From Agapetus fuscipes (taxonomy: Eukaryota; Arthropoda; Insecta; Trichoptera; Glossosomatidae), in assembly GCA_951799405.1 (NCBI GenBank), contig OX637339.1, positions 5,332,001-5,396,000 of the forward strand: a stretch of DNA of 64,000 nt, given 5' to 3'. Under the pieces are notes generated by a model. That model saw nothing but the letters and a program-made list of their open reading frames with translations. It did not search any database and was not told where the DNA came from. Shown here piece after piece: positions 52,537-63,982 of the stretch; position 1 is the first letter of the stretch, and every line of letters starts with the position of its first letter. A program made the translations under genes and the position numbers.

Positions 52537-53041
52537 TAGAGATGGGCCGAATGTGATTTGAACTGAATACGAACTTCGGCCGAACATTCGGTTAAAATAA
52601 TAATTCGGTTCGATTTCGACGCGCTTTCTCGAGTGATACGTCATGACTTGTTTACGCATTTAACCAGTAGAAGAAGATTTCATTTTTATCAAATTGTAAG
52701 CGTAGAGGGCTCTTGAGGTGAATTCAAACAAAAACGGCGCTAAACGAATAAATCATCCTAATATTATGATATGATAAATGTTCAGTGTTCACTTGTTGCT
52801 ACTAAAATAAATGACCATGAGTGAATATATAAAAGCCTAATTTTTATTTTACGGTTATAAAAGATACCTACTATGGCATCCAATTGTAACAGTCAAAATA
52901 GTGCAAGTTGGTATTTTATTTTACTTTTTCTGACACCGAATGTTCGGCATTGGAACCGAATTTCGACGGAATTCCGAAGTTCGGTTCAAGCTGCCGAAAT
53001 TCGGTTTAACCGAATGTAAAACGAATTTCGGCCCATCCCTA
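52537..53041. mobile_element. hAT MITE (GATGGGCCGAA family)
   Basis: Ends TAGAGATGGGCCGAA / TTCGGCCCATCCCTA, flanked by GTTCTGAG and GTTCTGAT, an 8-base duplication with one change. Subterminal TTCGG/CCGAA motifs recur about ten times. A SINE B tail fragment (about 52709-52770) is nested inside. Confidence 0.85.
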
Positions 53042-53219
53042 GTTCTGATTGAAAAGGGCGTCAAATCATTGACATATTTATACAGGGTAGGTATTAAAAA
53101 ATAAAAGCTAGGTCGAGGTAAAAGTACTGAACAAAACTGTTCCTATAGGGATTATATGGAAGAAAGTAAGCGCATTAAAGGACCTACTATATTTTCAATA
53201 ACAGCTGTAGTAGTTTACA

Positions 53220-53410
53220 CCGGTCCGCGGAGCAGTGGTTAACGCTACGTACTACCGTAGGTTGGTCGTAGGTTGGATTCCCGGAAGAACAGCGCCGGAT
53301 TGAGGGTCTAAGGGTCTGCTAGAATAGCTTTGACCATGAAATAACATATGGGAAAGAGTTATTATGGATTAATAATTCAAAAATATTATTGAACCTGTTT
53401 TTGGCCTGAA
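53220..53410 (+). repeat. SINE with tRNA-like head (family C-like)
   Basis: CCGGTCCGCGGAGCAGTGGT TAACGC head, weak B box TTGGATTCCCGG, then TAGCTTTGACCATGAAATAA and ATTGAACCTGTTTTTGGCCTG. Confidence 0.6.
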
Positions 53411-53486
53411 TTTGTAGAATATGCTACCCAAAATTTTAATCCTCAATTCTAGAAAAACTCACATCAGAGGTACAGGCTAACTTACA

Positions 53487-53542
53487 CGCAACTAAGCTGC
53501 ACATATAGGATATTTTTTACCGCGTTATACTCGAAAGAGTCG
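53487..53542 (-). repeat. family D fragment
   Basis: CGCAACTAAGCTGCACATAT ... CGCGTTATACTCGAAAGAGTCG, cut by the SINE B that follows. Confidence 0.6.
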
Positions 53543-53545
53543 AAA

Positions 53546-53850
53546 ACAATAATAATAATATTAATTAAGTAAGATGATTTAATTGGTGAGCGCTGTTTTT
53601 ATGTGAATTACACCTCAAGAGCGAGCTTGATCGTCGCTATAGAAAACGCCAATTCTGAAGCAACACCCAGTTGCTGTAAGGCTAGATGGACATTTGGTGA
53701 CCGGTATTTGGTAAAGGTTTATGAATTTTTAAATTTTTTCATATTTGAAAATATAAATGGTAAGTATATTTTGTGTGCTCTACCGAGATTCGAACCCACA
53801 ATCTTTCATTTACGAGTCTGAAGTGTTGCCACTAGATTACAGACCGATCA
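53546..53850 (-). mobile_element. SINE B, near full-length
   Basis: AATAATAATAATATTAA tail, AGCGCTGTTTTTATGTGAAT, AAGGCTAGATGGACATTTGG, B box AGATTCGAACCC; head GGTCTGTAATCTAGTGG on the minus strand. Confidence 0.83.
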
Positions 53851-53887
53851 GACCAGGTACGGACTGAATATGGCGCATGCAACACTC

Positions 53888-53953
53888 GCCACATGCGAAA
53901 TCCATCGGCGATAACGCGGCAAGAAGTTGCATTATATTTGTAGCTTAGTTGCG
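53888..53953 (+). repeat. family D fragment
   Basis: CGCCACATGCGAAA ... GATAACGCGGCAAGAAGTTG ... TGTAGCTTAGTTGCGTTTTT. Together with 53487-53542 it brackets the SINE B in inverted orientation. Confidence 0.6.
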
Positions 53954-54490
53954 TTTTTTTGCGAAATAACAACCGGATTTGGATAAAAATACACAGAATA
54001 AGGTATGGTACGACTAAAATTAGCTACGCAGGTACAATGTTTCTCGCAACCCTCGCGTTTTATAGATTTCTCGACCTCACTTTTATGGGCGCTCCCTGAG
54101 GGATCCCAATAAACCCGAAACATTTCATGTCCACCACCATTCTAGATAAAATATATGACTTGGTGGATGATGATGGCCTGCGGATGTAACTTAGTGGTGA
54201 AGGCTTGGACACATAAGGGTCTGGACACGAAGAAGACTTAGCAAAAGTGAAACGTCCCACAAAATTAATACTACTGCATACGATTTTAGATTTGAATTTT
54301 AGTGTTTTTAGTTAGCGATTTGTTTAACATAAATAATTGTATAAATAATTATAAAAAATTATAAAAAACACAGAGTTTTATTTTCACAAATTGAGTATTT
54401 ATTTCAACCTCAAGTACTTTCGACTTATTCACGTCATTATCAAGAGGATACTGAATAATTGTTATTAATTGTTTGTATTCATTGACTCAT

Positions 54491-54750
54491 TCCTTGACTT
54501 ATAGGTTGGTATGCGGCTGACCACCCATGCTGTAAAAATGGTTCACTTTGCCAATGTCACCCCTGTCTCAGGGAAGGACGGCAAGAGTTGCAGGGTGTAT
54601 GTCCATTTGAGATTTGGTTTTTATGTTGTAGGTTCACATGAGGCATGTGCAAGAGCGAACTTGTATGTGTCTGGTTGTGAGAATGCATGTAATGTGAATC
54701 TCCAATGTAACATATCTTGGCAACTTAGATTAGATTAGATTAGATTAGAT
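54491..54750 (+). repeat. family A element, (TTAGA)n tail
   Basis: Full copy, TCCTTGACTTATAGGTTGGT to five ATTAG units. Confidence 0.87.
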
Positions 54751-54987
54751 AGGTTAGTATGAGGCTGACCACTCATACTGTAATAAATTGTTTACTTTGC
54801 CAATATCACCCCTGTTTGAGGGAAGTTCGGCAAGAGTTGCAGGGCGTACATTCATTTGAGATTGGGTTTTTATGTTGTGAGTCCACATGCGGCATGTGTA
54901 AGCGCGAAAACTTATACGTGTCCGCATATGGGAATGAATTTTATATTAATATTAAATGTAATATATCTTTGCAACTTAGATTATATA
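54751..54987 (+). repeat. family A element, direct tandem copy
   Basis: Starts AGGTTAGTATGAGGCTGACC right at the end of the previous tail; ends GCAACTTAGATTATATAG. Confidence 0.85.
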
Positions 54988-55060
54988 GACATAACAATAT
55001 CCGAGGGATATTAGGTATGTGTGGATTATATGGGACAGATTGTTCATTATGTCATTATCG

Positions 55061-55298
55061 TTCCTTGACTTATAGGTTGGTATGAGGCTGACCACCCATA
55101 CTGTAAAAAAAAGGTTCCTTTTACCAATGCCACCCCTGTTTCAGCAAAGGTTGCAAGGTTAATGTTCAATTGAGGTTTGGATTTTAATTTTTAAGTTTAC
55201 ATTCAGCATTTGTAAGAGCGAACTTATACGTGTCTGCATATGGGAATGCATTTTATATGAACGTAAATGTAAAATATCTTTGCAACTTAGACTTTAGA
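55061..55298 (+). repeat. family A element
   Basis: TTCCTTGACTTATAGGTTGG to TTTGCAACTTAGACTTTAG. Third in a row on the same strand. Confidence 0.84.
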
Positions 55299-55589
55299 TC
55301 TGTTATAATGCAAATCCAAGTAAATTAAGGATAGAATAATGTAGAGCATATTACTAGTTATTGTATTTCGTCCGCACATATTTGTAGGTGCGTATTTTCT
55401 TTATGAGACACCCAGTTCGGTCACACGTCCACCCTAAGCAGGCTTTATGCATGCTACCCTATTTCAATAAACCCCCCTTCGTATATTTAGCCCTGAGAAT
55501 GGACGGCGGCGACGTAAGGCTCAGCATAAAGGATAAAAACGTTTAATTAAATAACAAAAACAACCTCAAGTTCCACATGAAGTGTTTTA

Positions 55590-56690
55590 TTCGGAGATAG
55601 TCGTAGACCAAGTAGGATAAAGCTCATTGAATTAATGTTATGATAAAGAGGTAGTCGTAGGCCAGATATAAACAGTCATGGACTGAAGAGGGATAGTCAT
55701 TGTAACGAAAGGATTTAAACAGGTATGAAGGGAAAATAAAGAAAGATTTTTTTTAATATGGAATAGAAAAAAACAATATAGAATCGACAATGAGAAAAAA
55801 AGGGGTTGCTTCCCTTTCTTAAAAGAGCCACAGGCTTGTGTAAAATATTTTGATTATAAATATTGTTTTGCTGTGTAAACATTCTGTTATAAAGTTTTCG
55901 TCGTTTCTCTGATTTCAAAAGAGCTTTACATCTCGAAGCAGATATAAAACGAATACCTCGTATCATCATCATAAAATCGTCACATCATAGAGCAAAAAAT
56001 AATGGTCATGGATTTTAAACTAATGATTCAGGAATATTTGTAAGCTAAAAAAGGAATGGTGAGAGACTGAAAAATACAATTCGGAGATAGTCGTAGAACT
56101 AATAGATAAGATAGATGTCTTTGAGATTGTCCTGATGATGCCTTGTAGGCGAAAGTGCTAGACAGAAATAAAATTGTAAAAAGTGAATTGTGATTTTGAT
56201 TAATAGATAAGATAGAGATTATGGTAGGCCAAAAAAAATAGCCGTAGACCTTTTTTGTATTATTTACGGATAATGATAGACTAAAAAGGAATAGTTGTAG
56301 ACTAGTGGCAAGAGATAGATGTAAGCGAAAGATTAAATACAATTATGATGTATTATTAAATGGATACTTAAATGCGTACCTGTTCCTGTCCAGGCAAAAG
56401 TAGTTAGGTGATTTCTGTTTTTATTTAAGTTTATTTAAAAAAAGCTGTTAGCCAGAAATGGATAGTCATAGACTATAAAGAATTATTTAAGGATAATCGC
56501 AGGTCAAATATAAATAGTCGTAACCTAAATTGTATAATTTAGGGATTGTCTAACACTTAACATAGATAGTCGTAGACTAAATAGGGATAGACGTAGCCGA
56601 AAAACGAATAGTCGTAGACTAAATATTATTCAAAATTATCGAAGACAAAAAAGGAATTGTCATAGAGTTCATAATATTATTCACGGATAG
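55590..56690 (+). repeat. degenerate minisatellite-like array (TAGTCGTAGAC motif)
   Basis: GATAGTCGTAGACTAAATA or near variants recur at least a dozen times (for example near 55596, 55650, 56086, 56284, 56468, 56511, 56560, 56576, 56608) with irregular spacing of roughly 20-60 bases and long decayed stretches. Confidence 0.6.
56127..56165 (+). ncRNA. hammerhead-ribozyme-like motif, Penelope-like 3' end
   Basis: TTGTC, core CTGATGA, stem GCCT/AGGC, core GAAA, GUGC with U-A, then GACAG. TTGTC pairs with GACAG (helix I). Helix III is A-U and G-C closed by UG. Cleavage would follow CTA at 56160. One extra U precedes helix II, exactly as in the motif at 15557-15603. Confidence 0.58.
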
Positions 56691-56703
56691 TTTCCACGGA
56701 TTT

Positions 56704-56945
56704 TTCCTTGACTTATAGGTTAGTATGATGTTGACCACTCATACTGTAAAAAAATGGTTCACTTTGCCGATTTCACTCCTGTTTCAGGGAAGGTCGGAAA
56801 GAGTTGCAGGGCTTATGTTCATTTGAGATTGGGTCCACATGCGGCATGTTTTAAGTGCGAATTTATACGTGTCTGCTTGTGGGAATGCATTTAATACGAA
56901 TCTCAAATGTAATATATATTTGCAACTTAGATTAGATTAGATTAG
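56704..56945 (+). repeat. family A element, (TTAGA)n tail
   Basis: TTCCTTGACTTATAGGTTAG to GCAACTTAGATTAGATTAGA, with a small internal deletion after TTGGG. Confidence 0.85.
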
Positions 56946-57499
56946 TCAAATATCAAATAGAGCTTGTAGTATAATTTAATAGTATTTCACTTATTTACGC
57001 TCGCTTCTCGTTTCATTCAGAGAGTAAATGTATGGATTTTTTCTTTTTTTAGACTATGGATGAATAGAAAATGAATTCAAGCACTATTTTAAGAGCTGTC
57101 AAAGGATATTTCTGGATGAAGTTATATCAATCCCAAGTAATTTTTAAAACAGAGGCTTTTTAAAATAATCTTCTAACAAAAATAATCATTACAGTACAAT
57201 ATTTTTTATGAATTTTCTTTACCTTGGTAACCCTAGATTGAGAGATATTCTATACGAGGATGGTTTTATGTTACCCCTAAGACTGAGCTTATGGGGGTGA
57301 GAGACAAGACAGGGTATGACTCACACGTCGGCGGCGCACATACAGACATTTCATTTCCGGTGCCAAAAGTGAATTAGGAAGAAAATCCATACAAGGGTGA
57401 AACGACAAGCCTTGCCAATATTTTTATTGCAAATTGAAACCAAAAACAAATATTCAATGAGCTGTTACACCCTTTGTACGTATAATCATACACATTAAC

Positions 57500-57796
57500 C
57501 AGTCCGTAAGTAGTCCAGTGGCAACTCGTAAATGGAAGGTTGTGGGTTCGAATCCCGGCGGAGCACAAAAATATACTATTTATATTTTCAAATATGCTCT
57601 TTGCTGGGTTGAAAAAATCATAAACCTTTACCAAAGACTGATCACTGAAAGGTCCATCCAACCTTACAACAACTGGGTGTTGCTTGAGAATTGGCGCTTT
57701 CTACAGCGACGACCAAGCTCGCAGAGGGCTCTTGAGGTGTGATACACACAAAAACAGCACTCACCAAATAAGTCATCCTTATATTATTATTATTAA
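57500..57796 (+). mobile_element. SINE B, near full-length
   Basis: CAGTCCGTAAGTAGTCCAGT head, GGGTTCGAATCCCGGCGGAG (B box), GGTCCATCCAACCTTACAAC, CAAGCTCGCAGAGGGCTCTT, (ATT)n tail. Confidence 0.85.
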
Positions 57797-57828
57797 TATA
57801 TCCTTGCAACTTAGATTATAGATTACAG
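57797..57828 (+). repeat. family A tail fragment
   Basis: ATATCCTTGCAACTTAGATT ATAGATTA, directly after the SINE B tail, so the SINE probably inserted into a family A copy. Confidence 0.6.
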
Positions 57829-58239
57829 AATAAATTGATAAGAGGAACAATATGCACTTTCGGTTATATATTACTTTCGGCAAATATTTTGCGAAAACTG
57901 ATGACGCAATACGCGAGGCCACGCTTTTCCAATCAGAGGAAATTACCTTGCTGCCGAACACAGGATGACGTAGGTAGTTGCGTAATCGTCAAAACAATAT
58001 ATCAAATCACATACTATGCTACGGTTCTAGAGCCACTGTGAGGTATTTATTCTAGCATATATGAGAAATTAAAAGAAAAAGACGTAGTATATCCGAAAAC
58101 GTTTGGTATTTTGTAATAGAAAATAGTGAAAATCAAAGTGTGTGACTAAGTAACTTTGTTTTTTTTTTAATACCTACTTGTAAAATTAATTTAAAAGGTG
58201 TTTTACGAACACCATAGAAAAGAGAAAATAGTTCAAATT

Positions 58240-59120
58240 TAAGGATTTTGGTAAATTCAAACCGCTATGAAGCTAATTGGAAAATATACACTCAAATGAA
58301 ATTAAATGGAAAAGATACACTTATTTAATGTAAAAAAGTTGCATTCAAATTTAAAGTGAATAAATTTGAATAGATATATTTATGAAGTATTAATTTAAAA
58401 ATATCTATGAACCCTGATATCAAGAAAATAGAAAATTAGACACACTAACGAGAAGTTTAATGGTACAAATATACGAATATGAAGATTGAAGGAAAAAATA
58501 CACAAATTATAAATAAACTCACATTAAAGAAAATAATAGACTCACGGGAAGTTAAAGGGAGTGAATGTTCTAATATTTAGTTTAATGGAAAAAATACACT
58601 GCCTTATATGATTAAATAAAGAAAATATACACAAAAGTATAGAAAGAAGATATTTAAGAACATAAAATATGCGTTCACCTGAAGGTTAATTAATGGAAAA
58701 GATACATTGATTAAAGTCATAAAAAAAATATGCACCTACGTCGTACATGTTGTATACATGACGTTTGTTTTACAGAAAAAGGTACAGTACTGAGATGGTG
58801 AACAATTCCTTATTTAAGTTCGATGGAATGTACCTACAATGTACATACTAAAAAAAGAGATCCATGGAAAAAGGAATTTTTTTGGCGATTTAAAAAAATT
58901 TCATCATCGAAAATGTGAAATTCAGTTGTTTGGTGGAAAAGATAAGGTCTTACAAAGTTAATTGGAAAAGATACACCTACTTGATGTTTAATGTAAAAGA
59001 TAGACTTTAAATATCTTACAGGAAAAATATACCCTTTTAAAGTAAAATGGAAAGATACACTAATAAATAGTTTGCAGGAAAAGATACACTCATTCAAAGT
59101 AAGATGGAAAAGATACACAA
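58240..59120 (+). repeat. degenerate minisatellite-like array (TGGAAAAGATACAC motif)
   Basis: AATGGAAAAGATACACT and variants recur at least twelve times, most regularly at 58920-59120 with spacing of about 30-37 bases separated by A/T-rich TTTAAAGTA blocks. Confidence 0.65.
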
Positions 59121-60079
59121 AAACAGATGGTTGCTTTGAAAGCTTTTACGTCACAGCCTTGAAGGGGTTAAATAAACGGCAGAATAGACATGTGTCTTTA
59201 TCAATTCATACATGCAGACCAAAATATGCACTTTACGTCTTTTTTGAACAGACAAGTCTTAAAACAAAATAATGAAGTAAAAAATACTAAATGAAAAATC
59301 TGGAATGGTGTTTGATTTGAATTAAATATCAAAATGTAAAATGTGACCAAAGGTTAAAAATCACTACAACAACAAAAAAAAACTACGCAGCAACGATAGA
59401 TACACAAAAATTTACGATGTAAGTGAATTATTATTCAGGTTCATAAATAATTTTGAAATTTATCCTTTTTTTCCTTTCCCATTTCTCCAAATAATTGAGG
59501 TTCTATTTCTCTCTCTTCAGATAGGGCATATTGCATCCCTCTTTATCGAATTTCCCAACCCCTATGCCAGAACGAGACAGAACTAGGTTTTTCCATTTTC
59601 ACTCATAATACACATCGTCTCGCTCCAACCCGCATCGGTGAGTCATTTTGAAAAGAGACGACTATACAAGACACTAGCACTCGCACTTTCGGGAAAATTC
59701 GTGTTTCGAGAAATTCTGTTATTGAACAATCATACGACTTAAATATTCATAAAAACGAACCTGTATCATGAAAAAATTAAGATAGAATTCATTAAATCAA
59801 TGAAAAACTTCATTAAGAATAGTGTAAAATAGAAAACAAAGAAAATATCCATTGAATAAGTGGGTTTTTAAGATATTTTCTTGGAAAACTCAATAGGAAG
59901 TAGATATTTCTACGTAAAATATATTTTTATTGTTTTCAATGTTAAACTATTGTACTTAAACGTAAAATGGATCACCTTAAAATAATGTACCGTAAATGAA
60001 GAGGGGGTTGTTTGTAGACAAATCAAAATACGTTATCCACGAATCGCACTACACTTTTATTTATTTCAACTGCACAATA

Positions 60080-60330
60080 CGTCTCACTGCAACTCGCGAT
60101 GTTCATTTTCACTCGGTTATGTCGTTGGTATGGTGCATGGTGGATTTTTTTCTGGATTTTTCTTTCGCACGACGTCCGCGCGGCCGGTGTCGCAGGTCGT
60201 TCTTGCGAGACTGAGGGTTGGCGGGGTGTGAGGGTGATGTGAGGGTGGGCGGAAGTGGGGGGAGGGAGGGAATGCATGCGCGCGCAACCTCCTTTCAGTC
60301 TTGCGCGGTAACGGAAGTCCGGCATTCTAA
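60080..60330 (-). promoter_or_regulatory. CpG-rich block, possible unc-104 promoter or 5' noncoding exon
   Basis: A GC- and CpG-rich island in AT-rich DNA, with many CG steps at 60167-60200 and 60277-60310 and a purine-rich run between. It lies 13 kb upstream of the coding start, on the side where the 5' UTR exon must be, since the 47290 acceptor needs an upstream donor. A possible minus-strand donor GTGAGA lies near 60084-60089. No TATA or clear initiator. It could equally belong to an unrelated transcript. Confidence 0.33.
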
Positions 60331-60931
60331 ACTCGAATCGTTTTGAGCATTTTTAAGTTTTCTGAATTATTTTTTTCAAACCGTTCAAACTTTTTCTGTC
60401 GGTTTTTCGAATCTTTCTCATCGTTACCTGCATCCTGTTTTAAGAATCCTTCTCAATTATTTCTCATTATTCTGTCTAAAGACAAATCAATGAAAAATAT
60501 TCATCACATCTAGCCCAAATTAGAAAGCCTGTTTTTTCACAAAATGACAATATAAAACTACATAAGACATTTTTTCATAAGACAATAATAAGTAATATAT
60601 TTCAAAACCGTCTACATAAACCATGAACATATTACATAAAAATTTTAAAAAAGTATTTGTCTAGCTTCTTCATGAATTGAATATCCTGTTTCATAATCCA
60701 ATGTAATCGTCAACATTTACACCATGACCAGCCATTGCTTTATTTTTTTACCAAATCAATAAAAATATAAAAGTATTTTTCGGTGCAACAGAATATTATT
60801 TCCTGCACATTTTACATGTTACATTTTGTGAAAAGCGCTGGGTTTGGAAAAGTAGCCGCCTGTGAGGCGCCTTGACCAGAGCCTGCGTGTGACTTTGTGG
60901 GAAATTACTTGAAATGACGCCCGCAGACGAA

Positions 60932-61990
60932 AACATACCTAAATAATACACACCTTGCAAACATACCTAAATAATATACACCCTGCAAACATACCTACAT
61001 AATATACACCCTGCAAACATACCTAAATAATATACACCCTGCAAACATACCTAAATAATATAAACCCTGCAAACAAACCCAAATATTATACACCTTAAAA
61101 ACATACTTAAATAAAAAACACCCTGCAAACATACTTAAATAATATACACCCTGCAAACATACCTAAATAATATACACCCTGCAAACATACCTAAATAATA
61201 TACACCCTGCAAATATACCTAAATAATATACACCCTGCAAACATACCTAAATAATATACACCCTGCAAACATACCTAAATAATATGCACCCTGCAAACAT
61301 ACCTAAATAATATACACCCTGCAAACATACCTAAATAATATACACCCTGCAAACAAACCTAAATAATATACACTCTGAAAACATACCTAAATAATATACA
61401 CCCTGCAAACATACTTCAACAATATAAGCCCTGCGAACAAACCCAAATATTATACACCTTAAAAACATACTTAAATAATAAACACCCTGCAAACATACTT
61501 AAATAATATACACCCTGCAAACATACCTAAATAATATACACCCTGCAAACATACCTAAATAATATACACCCTGCAAACATACCTAAATAATATACACCCT
61601 GCAAATATACCTAAATAATATACACCCTGCAAACATACCTAAATAATATACACCCTGCAAACATACCTAAATAATATGCACCCTGCAAACATACCTAAAT
61701 AATATACACCCTGCAAACATACCTAAATAATATACACCCTGCAAACAAACCTAAATAATATACACCCTGAAAACAAACCTAAATAATATACACCCTGCAA
61801 ACATACTTCAACAATATAAGCCCTGCGAACAAACCCAAATATTATACACCTTAAAAACATACTTAAATAATAAACACCCTGCAAACATACTTAAATAATA
61901 TACACCCTGCAAACATACCTAAATAATATACACCCTGCAAACATACCTAAATAATATACACTCTGCAAACATACCTAAATAATATACACC
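60932..61990 (+). repeat. 28-base minisatellite, main block
   Basis: About 38 units of CATACCTAAATAATATACAC CCTGCAAA. Variant units recur as higher-order blocks: the AAATATTATACACCTTAAAA type begins at 61081, 61445 and 61837, that is 13 and 14 units apart. Confidence 0.95.
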
Positions 61991-61998
61991 CTGTAAGC

Positions 61999-62203
61999 CA
62001 GGGGCGTGCATCCCATACAGGCACATGCGCCTAATAGGTAGGCAATATGTGGTAAAAAACGCATTTAAGCTTGATATTGCGATTTAAAATTAACTAATTT
62101 AAATTGGCACTTCAGTCAATTTTAAATGAGCTTGGTATTGTAAAGGAATGGGAGAAAATATTTATTCTGAAATATATTTGACTATACCCTATGCACGCGC
62201 CTG
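61999..62203. mobile_element. hAT MITE (GCGTGCAT family) inside the minisatellite
   Basis: Ends CAGGGGCGTGCATCCCATA / TAGGGTATAGTC-side CTATGCACGCGCCTG, with a perfect 8-base duplication CTGTAAGC (61991-61998 and 62204-62211). Confidence 0.9.
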
Positions 62204-62436
62204 CTGTAAGCATACCTAAATAATTTACACCCTGCAAACATACCTAAATTATATACACTCTGCAAACACACCTACAAAATATACACCCTGCAAACACAAC
62301 TACAAAATATACACCCTGCAAACACACCTACAAAATATACACCCTGCAAACACACCTACAAAATATACACCCTGCAAACACACCTACAAAATAAATACCC
62401 TGCAAACACACCTACAAAATATACACCCTGCAAACC
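62204..62436 (+). repeat. 28-base minisatellite, second block and subtype
   Basis: About eight more units; the later ones are a distinct subtype (CACACCTACAAAATATACAC CCTGCAAA) not seen left of the MITE. Confidence 0.93.
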
Positions 62437-62520
62437 GACGGCAAAGTCGGTGTTATGGCTAACGGGGTTCAAGTGGCTGATCTTTCTGGCGTATTTGAAA
62501 TAAAATGACGCTGGTTCTAG
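62436..62520 (+). repeat. family C SINE head
   Basis: AAAGTCGGTGTTATGGCTAA ... GTATTTGAAATAAAATGACG CTGGTTCTAG: head with a decayed B box directly abutting the minisatellite. Confidence 0.6.
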
Positions 62521-62960
62521 AACTAATAGTTCTAGGTATTACTAGACTATGGATCATTCTATGAATCGGGCTATAAATCTGTGTATGTATTGAGCTTTTA
62601 CCCTCTATCAAATAAGATATCAACTAACCAGAATCAATAAAGCCTTGATCGCGTGAAAATTTTGAAAATGTAAATAAAATGGGTCCTTGCAGGTCTCGCG
62701 TTGAACCTTCAACTTTGCATGAGTCAGCTTTTGAACGTAAAAAAAAGTTGCCGAGGCGAGACTAATGACGCAGGGAAACATCTTGAAAATGTAAGGCGAG
62801 CCTTCAGCGGCGTGTTTACATTCCAATTTAGTCTCTACGACCTTTTAATTAAGGGTGTTGATTTAAGTCGTGAAAATTTAATTGAAAGAAAATTGTGAAA
62901 AATAAAATTTACTTTTGTGTGAGAGAGAAAAAAATTCAAGCTGCTTTTTAGAGTGTCTAT

Positions 62961-63257
62961 GCACCCAAGCTACACATATAGCACAACTGATTGCCGCGTT
63001 ATCCCCGAACGGTTTCGTATGTGGCGAGTGTAACCTATTTATTTTTACCGGCCTTACGCCAACAACTTTAATTGAAGTCGGGGTTTCATAGCTCCCAAAG
63101 GGGCTGGTACTCATTTCTTGTGAATTAATGTGTATTTTATTTTGGGTTTTGAAATAAACACCGAAACGGGAAATCATTTCTTACACTCTCGGTGGGATTC
63201 AAACCCGAGCTCTCGGCATGGAATGCAAGAACTCTACCAACTGAGCTATCGATCGGA
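62961..63257 (-). mobile_element. family D SINE
   Basis: Minus strand CCGATCGATAGCTCAGTTGG head, GGGTTTGAATCCCACCGAG B box, CCCGTTTCGGTGTTTATTTC body; a short deletion removes part of the GGTAAGGGGACC segment. Confidence 0.82.
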
Positions 63258-63522
63258 CTTCTCACTGAGAAAGAAGACTAGGTTCTTATTGCTTGTCGAA
63301 TTTTTTGTTGTTTTATTTTTATTGAAGTGATAGTACCAGCTTATCTTGGGTTCCCTAGCCTTCACAAAAATGGGAACGCACTCTTTTATGAACAAGACAG
63401 ACTTTTATGTGATTAGATGACTTTGAAGAGACCTACTAGATTCTACTAGACGGACTTTTCATAAACAAGATGGTGTAAGGCTTTTTAACGGTAAAAATGC
63501 AAACGAAAACCATTTTCTAATA

Positions 63523-63773
63523 AATCTAAATCTAAGCTGCAAAGATATGTATCATTTGAGATTCATATTAAATGCATTCCCACAAGCAGACACGAATAAT
63601 TTCGCGCTCACACATGCCGCATGTGGACCTAAAATATAAAAAACCCAATCTCAAATGAACATAAGCCCTGCAACTCTTGCCAACCTTCCCTGAAACAGGG
63701 GTGACATTGGCAAAGTGAACCATTTTATACAGTATGGGTGGTCAGCCTCATACCAACCTATAAGTCAAGGAAT
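63523..63773 (-). repeat. family A element
   Basis: AAATCTAAATCTAAGCTGCA to TATAAGTCAAGGAAT, full-length. Confidence 0.86.
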
Positions 63774-63941
63774 AATAAAATGACGATATTTAGATATTAG
63801 TAGTTGAAATGTTTGAAAAAAAATTATAGCTGTTGATATGAGAATGAGAATGTGTGTCTGGAGCCTTAAAGTACATAGGTACTCAGGCTAGGTAAAATCT
63901 AGACATGCTACAATGAGTTCTGGACTCTTCTTCAGCGCTTG

Positions 63942-63982
63942 TATATAAGGCAGATTTTTCGCGACGCCGAGAGCATTCACTA
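63942..63982 (+). promoter_or_regulatory. TATA-type core promoter at window edge
   Basis: TATATAAGG at 63942-63950 is followed about 30 bases on by CATTCACT (63974-63981), an initiator-like site. The DNA between is CG-containing (TTCGCGACGCCGAG), unlike its AT-rich surroundings. The spacing is right for an arthropod TATA promoter firing rightward out of the window. The gene itself is not in view. Confidence 0.42.

Noticed and set aside
60932..62436. CRISPR-like array
   Set aside because: The 28-base units are contiguous with no spacers, and the window is eukaryotic; it is a minisatellite.
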